Assembly (NCBI GenBank): GCA_041687395.1
Contig: JAWLCA010000002.1
Span: 172,007-236,006 of the forward strand
Direction of reading: 5' to 3'
Source: JAWLCA01 sp041687395
GTDB taxonomy: Bacteria; Pseudomonadota; Alphaproteobacteria; Rhodobacterales; Rhodobacteraceae
Length of the DNA: 64,000 nt
Under the pieces are notes generated by a model. That model was not told the origin of the DNA. It made no database searches and saw only the letters and a program-made list of their open reading frames with translations. Below are positions 15,859 through 23,814 of the stretch, one piece after another (the first letter of the stretch is position 1; every line of letters begins with the position of its first letter). Made by a program: the position numbers and the translations under genes.

Positions 15859-17943
15859 ATGACCCGCAGTCTGTTGCGCGCGACCACCGCGCTGACCCTC
15901 TCGCTCTCGCTGCTGCAGCCGGGGGTTCTGCCCGCGCAATCGCTGGGCGAGGCACTGGAGGATCTGGAGCGGCCGGAGCAGCTGGACCCGGCGCAGGTGG
16001 CCGAGTGGCAGGCGATGTGCGCCGGAGACCCCGAGGCAGACGGCTGCGCCGATCTGCGCGAGCGGCTGGAGGAATGGCAGGCGCTGTGCGCCGCGGACCC
16101 CGGGGCCGAGGGCTGCGCCGAACTGCGCGAGGTGCTGGAGGCCGAGGACGCGACGCGCGCGGAGGTCGAGGCGGAAGTGGAGGCTGAGGCGGAGGTAGAA
16201 GCCGAGGCTCAGGAAGAAGAAGCCGAGGTTCAGGAAGAAGTGGAGGCTGAGGCGGAACCCGAAGTTGCGCCGGAGCCGGAGGCGGCCGAGGCCGCGCCCG
16301 AGCCGGAAGTGGAGCCCGTCCCTGAGGACGTGGCCGAGGAACCCGCTGAGGATGTGACGGAACAGCCCGTAGCCGAGGCGTTGGACGAGGCCGCCGAAGC
16401 CGAGGCGGAAGCCGCCGCCGAAGCCGAGGCGGAAATCCCTGCCGAGGACACGGCCGATGAGACAGCCGATGCCCCGTCCGAGGCGCCCGAGGAAGCCGTG
16501 ACCGAGGAGGCGGCGGAGGCCCCGGTGGAGGAGCCCGCCGGAGAAGTGATTGAAGAGGCCGCAGAGGCGACCGCCGAGGATGCGATCGAGGAGGAGGAGG
16601 CCGCCGCAGAAGACGCCCCCCCCGAGTCAGCAGATGAAGCGGCGCCCGCGACTGCGACCGACGCCGAGGGCGAGGTGGAGGCCGAGGCAGAGGCAGAGGC
16701 AGAGGTTGCGGCTGAGGTCGCGGAGCCGGTGACGGAGGACGACCTCGAGGCCTCGGAAACGCTGCTGTCCGACCCCGAGGTGGCCGAAGCGGCCGAGACG
16801 CTGAGCAAGGCGCTGAGCGCGACCGAAACCGACGACGCGACCGGCGAGGGCGACGAGGCGCCGCTGGCGGGTGCCGCTGCCGCGCTGGCCGCGCTGCTGC
16901 GCCAGGGCGAGACGGCGGACACAGAGGCCGACGCGGAGGCCGAGGCCGCCGAGGTGGTGGAGACCGAGTTGACCGACGACACCACCCGGTCGAGCGCGGA
17001 GGAGTTCGCCTCGGGCCTGACGGCCGATGTCGACACCGACCGCCCCCGTGACAGCGGCATGTCGGATCTGGAACGCGCGGGGCTCGTCGCGCTGGGCGCG
17101 TTGGCGGTGGGCGTGATCCTGTCGAACGGCAACCGCGTGGTGGCCAGTTCCGGCGACCGGGTCGTGGTCGACCGGGGCGACGGCGATCTGGCGCTGTGGA
17201 AGGATGACGACGCGCTGCTGCGCCAGCCGGGCCAGACCCAGCGGGTGGAACGCTTCGCCGACGGATCGACTATCACCCGGCTGGACCGGGCAGATGGCAC
17301 CCAGATCATCACCATCCGCGACGCCACCGGCCGCGTGCTGCGCCGCGCGCGGGTGGAACTGGACGGCAGCCAGACGCTGCTGATCGACGACACCCAGCGG
17401 TTCCAGCCGGTCGAGGTCAGCCAGTTGCCGCCGCCGCGAATGTCCGAAGTGCAGATCACGGAAGGCAGCGACCCCGAACTGATCCGCGCGCTTCTGCTGG
17501 CGGCCGAGCAGCCCGAGATCGGCCGCGCCTTCAGCCTGCGCCAGGTGCGCGAGGTGAACGAGGTGCGCGAACTGGCGCCGGAGTTCAGCGGCACCCGCAT
17601 CCTGTTCGAGACCGGATCGAGCGCCGTCCGCCCGGATGAAGCGTCGAAGCTGCTGCAACTGGGCCGGCTGATGCAGGATCTGATCGCCGAGAACCCGCGC
17701 GAGATGTTCCTGATCGAGGGTCATACCGACGCTATCGGCCCGGCCGCGTTCAACCTGGCCCTGTCGGACCGCAGGGCAGAGTCGGTGGCGCTGGCGCTGA
17801 GCGAGTATTTCGGCGTCCCGGCCGAGAACATGGTGGTTCAGGGCTATGGCGAAGAGTACCTGAAGATCCCGATGGCAGAGGCCGAACCCGAGAACCGGCG
17901 CGTCGCCGTGCGGCGGATCACCTGGCTTCTGGCACAGCGCTGA
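15859..17943 (+). CDS. OmpA-family protein with long Glu/Ala-rich region
   Basis: 694 aa from the ATG at 15859 (AGAAGGA upstream). A signal peptide (residues 1-27, ending LPAQS) is followed by two short repeats, each with paired cysteines (EWQAMCAGDPEADGCADL and EWQALCAADPGAEGCAEL, about 46-90). Residues about 95-375 are extremely rich in Glu, Ala, Val and Pro and probably disordered. A hydrophobic segment (AGLVALGALAVGVIL) and a beta-rich stretch with DRGDGDLALW come next. Residues 581-694 are an OmpA-like peptidoglycan-binding domain: ILFETGSSAVRPDEA, LIEGHTDAIGPAAFN, LSDRRAESV and ENRRVAVRRI. It likely tethers the outer membrane to peptidoglycan, with the acidic part spanning the periplasm. 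Confidence 0.88.
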   Translation: MTRSLLRATTALTLSLSLLQPGVLPAQSLGEALEDLERPEQLDPAQVAEWQAMCAGDPEADGCADLRERLEEWQALCAADPGAEGCAELREVLEAEDATRAEVEAEVEAEAEVEAEAQEEEAEVQEEVEAEAEPEVAPEPEAAEAAPEPEVEPVPEDVAEEPAEDVTEQPVAEALDEAAEAEAEAAAEAEAEIPAEDTADETADAPSEAPEEAVTEEAAEAPVEEPAGEVIEEAAEATAEDAIEEEEAAAEDAPPESADEAAPATATDAEGEVEAEAEAEAEVAAEVAEPVTEDDLEASETLLSDPEVAEAAETLSKALSATETDDATGEGDEAPLAGAAAALAALLRQGETADTEADAEAEAAEVVETELTDDTTRSSAEEFASGLTADVDTDRPRDSGMSDLERAGLVALGALAVGVILSNGNRVVASSGDRVVVDRGDGDLALWKDDDALLRQPGQTQRVERFADGSTITRLDRADGTQIITIRDATGRVLRRARVELDGSQTLLIDDTQRFQPVEVSQLPPPRMSEVQITEGSDPELIRALLLAAEQPEIGRAFSLRQVREVNEVRELAPEFSGTRILFETGSSAVRPDEASKLLQLGRLMQDLIAENPREMFLIEGHTDAIGPAAFNLALSDRRAESVALALSEYFGVPAENMVVQGYGEEYLKIPMAEAEPENRRVAVRRITWLLAQR

Positions 17944-17976
17944 TCGGGCGCCTTCGGCAGGCTGACCCGCGTGCGG

Positions 17977-18450
17977 TCAGTCCTGCCGGAGCGCGTCGAT
18001 CAGAAGCGCAAGCGCGTGGTCCGTGCTTTTCTGCCGGACCATCGCGCGCCCGGGCGCACCGAACTCCACCGTTTCCGCCGTAACCCCGCCCCCGCGGCGG
18101 GCGAGGGCGAAGCAGACCCGTCCCTCGGGCTTGTGGTCCGACCCGCCGGGACCGGCGATACCGGTGATCGCGATGGCTACCGTCGCGTCGGACCGGTCCA
18201 GCGCGCCGCCGGCCATTTCCGCGGCGACCTGTTCCGACACCGCGCCGTGTGCGGCCAGGGTTTCGGCCGAAACGCCCAGCATCTGCGTCTTGGCCGCGTT
18301 GGAATAGGTCACGAACCCGCGGTCGAAGACGTCGGACGATCCGGGGATGTCGGTGATCGCGGCCGCGACCATCCCGCCGGTGCAGCTTTCCGCCGTGGCG
18401 ATCATCGTGCCTGTGCGCCGGGCGAGGTCCAGAAGCCGGGCGGCGGTCAC
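17977..18450 (-). CDS. pncC: Nicotinamide-nucleotide amidohydrolase (CinA C-terminal domain protein)
   Basis: 157 aa stand-alone CinA-C domain, which deamidates NMN to nicotinate mononucleotide in pyridine nucleotide salvage. Diagnostic stretches are TMIATAESCTGGMVAAAITDIPGSSDVF (read in pieces), FVTYSNAAKTQMLGV, GAVSEQVAAEMA and AIAITGIAGPGG followed by KPEGRVCFAL. The start is the GTG at 18450, which overlaps the pgpA stop as GTGA, so the two are translationally coupled. Readings extending to 18696 run into pgpA in another frame and are not supported. The gene order ispDF-pgpA-pncC on the minus strand is common in Rhodobacteraceae. Confidence 0.9.
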   Translation of the reverse strand: MTAARLLDLARRTGTMIATAESCTGGMVAAAITDIPGSSDVFDRGFVTYSNAAKTQMLGVSAETLAAHGAVSEQVAAEMAGGALDRSDATVAIAITGIAGPGGSDHKPEGRVCFALARRGGGVTAETVEFGAPGRAMVRQKSTDHALALLIDALRQD

Positions 18451-18953
18451 ATCAGGAACCCGTGCGCCAGGGCGGCCAGCGCCACAACGCCCACGGCGGC
18501 CAGCGCCCCCGCGATCACGTCGTCCAGCATCACCCCCATCGGGCCGTGCAACCGGTCGGCCCAGCCCACTGGCCCGACCTTCCAGATGTCGAACAGCCGG
18601 AACAGGATGAAGGCCGCGACGATGCCGGGCCAGAGGCGCAGCACATCGGCCCCCATCATCCAGGCCCCGAACGACACCGGCAGCAGGGCGACCCACTGGC
18701 CCGCCACCTCGTCGATCACGATCTCGGACGGGTCGTCGTCTGTCCGGCCCGCGGTCTCACGCTCCGTTGCCCAGAGGCCGACGAAGAACACAGCGATGGT
18801 GGCCAGAAGGAAGACGAAGGGACCGCCCAGCACATGGATCGCCCAGCCGACAGGCAGGGCGGCGAGCGACCCCCAGGTGCCCGGCGCGGGCCGCATGGTG
18901 CCGACATAGCCGAAGGTGGCGACCGAATGGGTGAAGAGGGTAGATCGGCTCAT
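18447..18953 (-). CDS. pgpA: Phosphatidylglycerophosphatase A
   Basis: 168 aa inner-membrane enzyme that dephosphorylates phosphatidylglycerol phosphate. Family motifs are PAPGTWGSLAALP near the N-terminus, DPSEIVIDEVAGQWVALL with the metal-binding acidic residues in the middle, and RLFDIWKVGPVGWADR then GVMLDDVIAGAL near the C-terminus. About four hydrophobic segments are visible. It overlaps ispDF upstream and pncC downstream by 4 nt each, a tight three-gene operon. Confidence 0.93.
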   Translation of the reverse strand: MSRSTLFTHSVATFGYVGTMRPAPGTWGSLAALPVGWAIHVLGGPFVFLLATIAVFFVGLWATERETAGRTDDDPSEIVIDEVAGQWVALLPVSFGAWMMGADVLRLWPGIVAAFILFRLFDIWKVGPVGWADRLHGPMGVMLDDVIAGALAAVGVVALAALAHGFLM

Positions 18954-20083
18954 GCGGACACCAGCGTTGCGGTGGCGAGGGCGGCTATGCCTTCCTCGCG
19001 CCCGGTGAAGCCCAGCCGCTCGCTCGTCGTGGCCTTGACGCTGACGCGGGCGGGATCGACGGCCAGGATCGTGGCGAGTGCCGCGCGCATCGCGTCGGCA
19101 TGGGGCCCGATCTTCGGCGCCTCGCAGATCAGGGTGACGTCGGCGTTGCCGAGCGACAAGCCGCGGTCACGCGCCAGCCCGATGGCATGCGCCAGGAAGA
19201 TGTGGCTTTCGGCGCCTTTCCATTGCGGGTCACTGGGCGGAAAGTGGCGGCCGATGTCGCCCTCGGCCAGCGCGCCATAGATCGCGTCGGTCAGGGCGTG
19301 CATGCCGACGTCGGCATCCGAATGACCCTGCAGGCCACGGGTGAAGGGGATGCGCACACCGCAGAGCCAGACATGATCGCCGGGGCCGAAGCGGTGCACG
19401 TCGAACCCGTTGCCCAGCCTGACCTCCATGCCCATGCCCCTTTGCCGAAGAATCCGTTCGGCCCGGTCGAAATCGGCGGGCCATGTCAGCTTGATATTGT
19501 CCTCTTCCCCCTCGACGATCGCGACGTCAAGACCGGCGGCGCGCGCAACCTCGACATCATCGGCGGCGTCGCCGGGGTGGGTCGCATGGGCAGCAAGGAT
19601 CGCGTCGAAGTGGAAGGCCTGCGGCGTCTGGGCGCGCCACAAGCCGTCGCGGGGTTGCACGCCGTCGACCCGCGTGGTGCCGCGCCAAAGGGCGTCGGTG
19701 ACGGGCAGGGCAGGCGCGGCGGCGGGCGCCGTATCCAACGCCGCGACCATGCGGGCGATCAGTTCGCCCGTGACCATCGGCCGCGCGCCGTCGTGGATCA
19801 GCACCCGGTCGACGCCCCGGCCCGTGAGCGCCTTCAACGCGTTATGAACGGACGCGGCACGGGTCTCGCCGCCCTCGACCAGCAGATCGGCGCCCATGGG
19901 TTCGGCGCGCGCGCGGTCGTCGGGGTGGATGACGAGCACCAGCGGCGCGAGCCCTGCCGCACGAAAGGCAGCCAGCGCGTGCGCCAGAACGGGCTTGCCG
20001 GCCAGCGGTCGCCATTGTTTCGGCAGGTCACCGCCCGCGCGGGTGCCCCGGCCTGCGGCGACGATGATGGCGGCTGTGGTCAC
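18950..20083 (-). CDS. ispDF: Bifunctional IspD/IspF enzyme of the MEP isoprenoid pathway
   Basis: 377 aa. The N-terminal IspD domain (about 1-215) is the MEP cytidylyltransferase: AAIIVAAGRGTRAG, LPKQWRPLAGKPVL, VLIHDGARPMV. The C-terminal IspF domain (about 220-377) is the MEcPP synthase: RLGNGFDVHRFGPGDHVWLC (metal-binding DxH), GLQGHSDADVGMHALTDAI, FPPSDPQWKGA, and the terminal RLGFTGREEGIAALA. Fused IspDF is characteristic of alpha- and epsilonproteobacteria. The start is a GTG with AGGAGCTGAC before it. It is the first gene of the ispDF-pgpA-pncC operon, divergent from dusB across 188 nt. Confidence 0.95.
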   Translation of the reverse strand: MTTAAIIVAAGRGTRAGGDLPKQWRPLAGKPVLAHALAAFRAAGLAPLVLVIHPDDRARAEPMGADLLVEGGETRAASVHNALKALTGRGVDRVLIHDGARPMVTGELIARMVAALDTAPAAAPALPVTDALWRGTTRVDGVQPRDGLWRAQTPQAFHFDAILAAHATHPGDAADDVEVARAAGLDVAIVEGEEDNIKLTWPADFDRAERILRQRGMGMEVRLGNGFDVHRFGPGDHVWLCGVRIPFTRGLQGHSDADVGMHALTDAIYGALAEGDIGRHFPPSDPQWKGAESHIFLAHAIGLARDRGLSLGNADVTLICEAPKIGPHADAMRAALATILAVDPARVSVKATTSERLGFTGREEGIAALATATLVSA

Positions 20084-20271
20084 GTCAGCTCCTGCATCTG
20101 TTGGCCCTGTCTAGGCGAGGCTGGCGGCGCGTGACAATGCCGCATCAACATCGGGCGCATCCGCACAAATATTAGGCAATGCTGGCGATCTGCCCTGATC
20201 GCGCACTGGTTGATTTGCCAAGGCGCGGAGATCTCGCTAGCTGGGGGTCGTAACGCACAAGGATTGGGCAC

Positions 20272-21261
20272 TTGGTCATTCGGCTGGCAAACCTGACGCT
20301 CTTCCCGCCGGTCGTGTTGGCGCCGCTGTCGGGCATCACCGATCTGCCGTTCCGCCGCGTGGTCGCAGGCTTTGGCGCCGGGCTGGTGGTGTCGGAAATG
20401 GTCGCCAGCCGCGAAATGGCGCAGGCCAAGCCATCGGCCCGGGCGCGGGCGCGTGCGGAACTGGGGTTGGGCGAGGCGCGCACGGCGGTGCAACTGGCCG
20501 GCTGCGAGGCATACTGGATGGCCGAGGCCGCGCGCATGGCCGAGTCCGGCGGCGCACAGATCATCGACATCAACATGGGCTGCCCGGCGAAAAAGGTGGT
20601 GGGCGGGCTGTCCGGCTCTGCGCTGATGCGCGACCCGGACCACGCGCTTCGGCTGATCGAGGCGGTGGTGGGCGCGGTGACGCTTCCGGTGACGCTGAAG
20701 ATGCGGCTGGGCTGGGACGAGGGCACCCTGAACGCCCCGCAGATCGCCCGGATGGCCGAGGGCGCGGGCGTGCGGATGATCACGATTCACGGCCGCACCC
20801 GCTGCCAGTTCTACAAGGGCCGCGCCGACTGGGCCGCGATCCGCGCGGTAAGGGACGCCGTGTCGGTGCCGGTGATCACCAACGGCGACATCACCGATGC
20901 GGCCGGCGCACGGGCGGCGCTGAAGGCTTCGGGCGCAGACGGTGTGATGGTGGGCCGGGGCGCGCAAGGCCGCCCCTGGCGGTTGGCCGAGATCGCCGCG
21001 AGTCTGTGGGGAACGCCAGCGCCGCAGATCCCGCAGGGCGCGGCGTTGGCCGAGCTTGTGGCCGGTCACTATCAGGAGATTCTGGCCTTCTACGGCCGTG
21101 ATCTGGGTCTGCGGGTCGCGCGCAAGCATCTGGGCTGGTATTCGGACGCCGCAGGCTGCCCCGGCGATCTGCGCGCCGCGATGCTGACCGGGACCGACCC
21201 GGACGCGGTTCTGCGCCTTGTGGCGCGGGCGTTCTGCACCCAGCGGGGCCTCGCGGCATGA
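20272..21261 (+). CDS. dusB: tRNA dihydrouridine synthase (NifR3 family)
   Basis: 329 aa FMN-dependent TIM barrel that reduces uridines in tRNA. Motifs: VVLAPLSGITDLPFRR, QLAGCEAYWMAEAA, IIDINMGCPAKKVV with the catalytic Cys, VTLKMRLGWDE, ITIHGRTRCQFYKGRADW, VITNGDITDA, and ADGVMVGRGAQGRPW. This is the nifR3 gene known to precede ntrB in Rhodobacter capsulatus, where the promoter of this operon lies upstream of nifR3. The start used is TTG at 20272. Its TGA overlaps the ntrB ATG (ATGA). Confidence 0.93.
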   Translation: MVIRLANLTLFPPVVLAPLSGITDLPFRRVVAGFGAGLVVSEMVASREMAQAKPSARARARAELGLGEARTAVQLAGCEAYWMAEAARMAESGGAQIIDINMGCPAKKVVGGLSGSALMRDPDHALRLIEAVVGAVTLPVTLKMRLGWDEGTLNAPQIARMAEGAGVRMITIHGRTRCQFYKGRADWAAIRAVRDAVSVPVITNGDITDAAGARAALKASGADGVMVGRGAQGRPWRLAEIAASLWGTPAPQIPQGAALAELVAGHYQEILAFYGRDLGLRVARKHLGWYSDAAGCPGDLRAAMLTGTDPDAVLRLVARAFCTQRGLAA

Positions 21262-22343
21262 CCGGCAGGGGGGCGGTACCCGGCACCGGGCCGATCTGGG
21301 CCTCTCTGCCCGTTCCGGCGTTCCTGATCGACGCGCAGGACCGTCTGGCCGGTATCAACCCGGCGGCGGAACTGTTCTTCAATATCTCGGCCAGGGCGGC
21401 GCTTGGACAGCCTGCCTTCGACAAGCTGGTGATCGATGCCGCGATGGACGAGGCCGCCGCCCGCACCCGCGCCAATCAGGCGGCGCTGTTCATCAACGAT
21501 GTCGATGTCGGCACCGGCGAGAAAGCGCCGGTTCTGTGCAACATCCAGATCGCTCCGCTGGCCGACGACCCCGATACCATCCTGCTGCTGATCGCCCCGC
21601 GCGAGATCGCGGGCCGGCTGGGCCGGTCGCTGCAGGTGAAATCCGCCGCGCGATCGGCAATCGGCATGGCGGAAATGCTGGCGCATGAAATCAAGAACCC
21701 GCTGGCCGGAATCTCTGGGGCCGCGCAGCTGTTGTCGATGAACCTGCCCCAGGAAGACCGTGAACTGACCGATCTGATCGTCGAGGAGACCCGGCGCATC
21801 GTGAAGCTGCTGGAACAGGTGGAGCAGTTCGGGAACCTTCGCCCGCCCGAGTTGCGCCCGGTGAACATCCACGACGCACTCGACCGCGCGCGCCGCTCGG
21901 CGCTGATGGGCTTTGCCGCCCACATACAGATCATCGAGGATTACGACCCCTCCTTGCCGCCGACGATGGCCGACCCCGATCAACTGCTGCAGGTATTCCT
22001 GAACCTGCTGAAGAACGCGGCCGAGGCTGCGGCCCCCGAGGGCGGAACGATCCGCCTGCATACATATTACGACATCGCGCTGCGCCTGCGCCGCCGCGAC
22101 GGGACCGGTCAGGCGCTGCCGCTGACGATCGAGATCATCGACGACGGCCCCGGCCTGCCCGCCGACATCGCGGCCGAGGTGTTCGAGCCCTTCGTCTCGG
22201 GCCGTGAGAACGGCACCGGGCTGGGCCTGGCGCTGGTGTCCAAGATCATCTCGGAACACGGCGGGTGGATCGGGGTGGACAGCGTTCCCGGCCGCACCGT
22301 GTTCCGAATCTCGCTGCCCGTAGCCCCGAAAGACATGGAGTAA
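21258..22343 (+). CDS. ntrB: Nitrogen regulation sensor histidine kinase NtrB
   Basis: 361 aa cytoplasmic kinase with no membrane segments. A PAS-like sensor domain occupies about 12-125. The phosphoacceptor is His143 in MLAHEIKNPLAG. The ATP-binding domain has the N box (LLKNAAEAAA), G1 box (IIDDGPGLPAD), F box (FEPFVSG) and G2 box (NGTGLGLALV). In the known Ntr system, NtrB phosphorylates NtrC when PII protein signals nitrogen limitation. The gene is coupled to dusB by a 4-nt overlap and precedes ntrC by 6 nt. No PII gene lies in the window. Confidence 0.95.
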   Translation: MTGRGAVPGTGPIWASLPVPAFLIDAQDRLAGINPAAELFFNISARAALGQPAFDKLVIDAAMDEAAARTRANQAALFINDVDVGTGEKAPVLCNIQIAPLADDPDTILLLIAPREIAGRLGRSLQVKSAARSAIGMAEMLAHEIKNPLAGISGAAQLLSMNLPQEDRELTDLIVEETRRIVKLLEQVEQFGNLRPPELRPVNIHDALDRARRSALMGFAAHIQIIEDYDPSLPPTMADPDQLLQVFLNLLKNAAEAAAPEGGTIRLHTYYDIALRLRRRDGTGQALPLTIEIIDDGPGLPADIAAEVFEPFVSGRENGTGLGLALVSKIISEHGGWIGVDSVPGRTVFRISLPVAPKDME

Positions 22344-22349
22344 GACCCG

Positions 22350-23714
22350 ATGGACGGAACCGTTCTGGTAGCCGACGACGACCGGACGATCCGCACCGTG
22401 CTGACCCAGGCGCTCACGCGCGCGGGGTGCAAGGTGCATGCGACCTCGAGCCTGATGACGCTGATGCGATGGGTCGAAGAGGGCAAGGGCGACCTGATCA
22501 TCTCGGATGTCGTCATGCCCGACGGAAACGGGCTGGAGATGCTGCCGAAGATCGGCGAGGCGCGCCCCGGCCTGCCGGTGATCGTGATCTCGGCCCAGAA
22601 CACGATCATGACTGCGATCCAAGCGGCCGAAAAGGACGCCTATGACTATCTGCCCAAGCCCTTCGACCTGCCCGACCTGATGAAGCGGGCGGCCCGCGCG
22701 CTGGACACCAAGCGCCGTGTGCCCCCCCGCAAGGCGCCCGAACATGCGCCGGGCGACGACCTGCCGCTGGTGGGACGGACGGTGGCGATGCAGTCGCTCT
22801 ACAAGCTGGTGGCGCGGGTGATGAACACCGATCTGCCGGTCCTGATCACCGGCGAATCGGGCACGGGGAAATCGCTGATTGCGAAGGCGATTCACGATTT
22901 TTCGGACCGGCGCACGCAGCCATTTGTCGTTGCCACGGCCGCCGATCTTGCCGGGATGGATGGGCCGTCCAGCCTGCTTGCGCGCGCGCGGGGCGGGTCG
23001 ATCGTACTGGACGAGGTTGCGGATTACGACGACGAGACGCAGGCGCGGATCGTCCGGATGCTCGACACGCTGACCGATACCGCACCGCGGATCATGGCGA
23101 CGAGCCAGGCCGACCTGACACGGCTGATCGAGGCGGGGCGCTTTCGGCAGGATCTGTTCTACCGGCTGGGCGGGGTCACGATCCACGTGCCGGCGCTGCG
23201 CGAGCGTGTCGATGACATCCCGCTGCTGGCCGAGCATTTCCTGACCCGCGCCGAGCGCGATCTGGGCAGTGTGCGCCGGCTGTCCGGCGCGGCGCTTGAC
23301 CTCGTCCGTGCCTACACCTGGCCGGGAAACGTGCGACAGCTGGAAAACACCGTCCGGCGCCTTGTCGTCACCAGTCCCGAAGAGGAAATCAGCCGCACCG
23401 AGGTCGAGGCGGTGTTGGGCAACCAGCCGGCGATGGAGCCGTTGCAGGGCGGGGGTGAGGGCGAAAAGCTCTCGGCCTCGGTCGCGCGGCATCTGAAACG
23501 GTACTTCGACCTGCATGGGGGGCAACTGCCGCCACCGGGCCTCTACACCCGGATCCTGCGCGAGGTGGAGCTGCCGCTGATCGAGATCGCGCTGGATGCG
23601 ACCGCCGGAAACCAGGCCCGTTGCGCCGATCTGCTGGGCATCAACCGGAACACGCTGCGAAAGAAGATCACCGATCTGGATATTCGCGTGACACGGCGCC
23701 GAAAGTTGATGTAA
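22350..23714 (+). CDS. ntrC: Nitrogen regulation response regulator NtrC (sigma-54-independent type)
   Basis: 454 aa. Receiver domain about 1-120 with phospho-acceptor Asp53 (ISDVVMPDG) and conserved Lys in YLPKPFDLP. AAA+ domain about 138-365 with Walker A GESGTGKS (168-175), Walker B GGSIVLDEV and the sensor region RFRQDLFYRLGGVTIHVP. C-terminal Fis-type helix-turn-helix ends in ARCADLLGINRNTLRKKI. The loop that carries GAFTGA in sigma-54 activators is missing: the chain goes from ADLAGMDGPSSLLARARGG straight to Walker B. That deletion is known in Rhodobacter NtrC, which works with sigma-70 polymerase. Part of the dusB-ntrB-ntrC operon; ntrY begins 100 nt later. Confidence 0.95.
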   Translation: MDGTVLVADDDRTIRTVLTQALTRAGCKVHATSSLMTLMRWVEEGKGDLIISDVVMPDGNGLEMLPKIGEARPGLPVIVISAQNTIMTAIQAAEKDAYDYLPKPFDLPDLMKRAARALDTKRRVPPRKAPEHAPGDDLPLVGRTVAMQSLYKLVARVMNTDLPVLITGESGTGKSLIAKAIHDFSDRRTQPFVVATAADLAGMDGPSSLLARARGGSIVLDEVADYDDETQARIVRMLDTLTDTAPRIMATSQADLTRLIEAGRFRQDLFYRLGGVTIHVPALRERVDDIPLLAEHFLTRAERDLGSVRRLSGAALDLVRAYTWPGNVRQLENTVRRLVVTSPEEEISRTEVEAVLGNQPAMEPLQGGGEGEKLSASVARHLKRYFDLHGGQLPPPGLYTRILREVELPLIEIALDATAGNQARCADLLGINRNTLRKKITDLDIRVTRRRKLM

Positions 23715-23814
23715 AAGCGCAACACAGGGCGTTGCACTTCGGTCTCTGGCGGGGATGTGGCGCAACATGTGGCGGTAAGTCGCGCAAAGCGGCGCAACGA
23801 ATAGGGCAGTCCCG

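Noticed and set aside
16230..17600. 456-codon open frame antisense to the OmpA-family gene
   Set aside because: It is Ser/Ala-rich mirror sequence of the Glu/Ala codons (GAG/GCG read backward), without a ribosome-binding site or recognisable domain.
21090..23768. 892-codon open frame antisense to ntrB-ntrC
   Set aside because: A GC-rich shadow; the plus strand has clear kinase and regulator motifs, and the antisense product has none.
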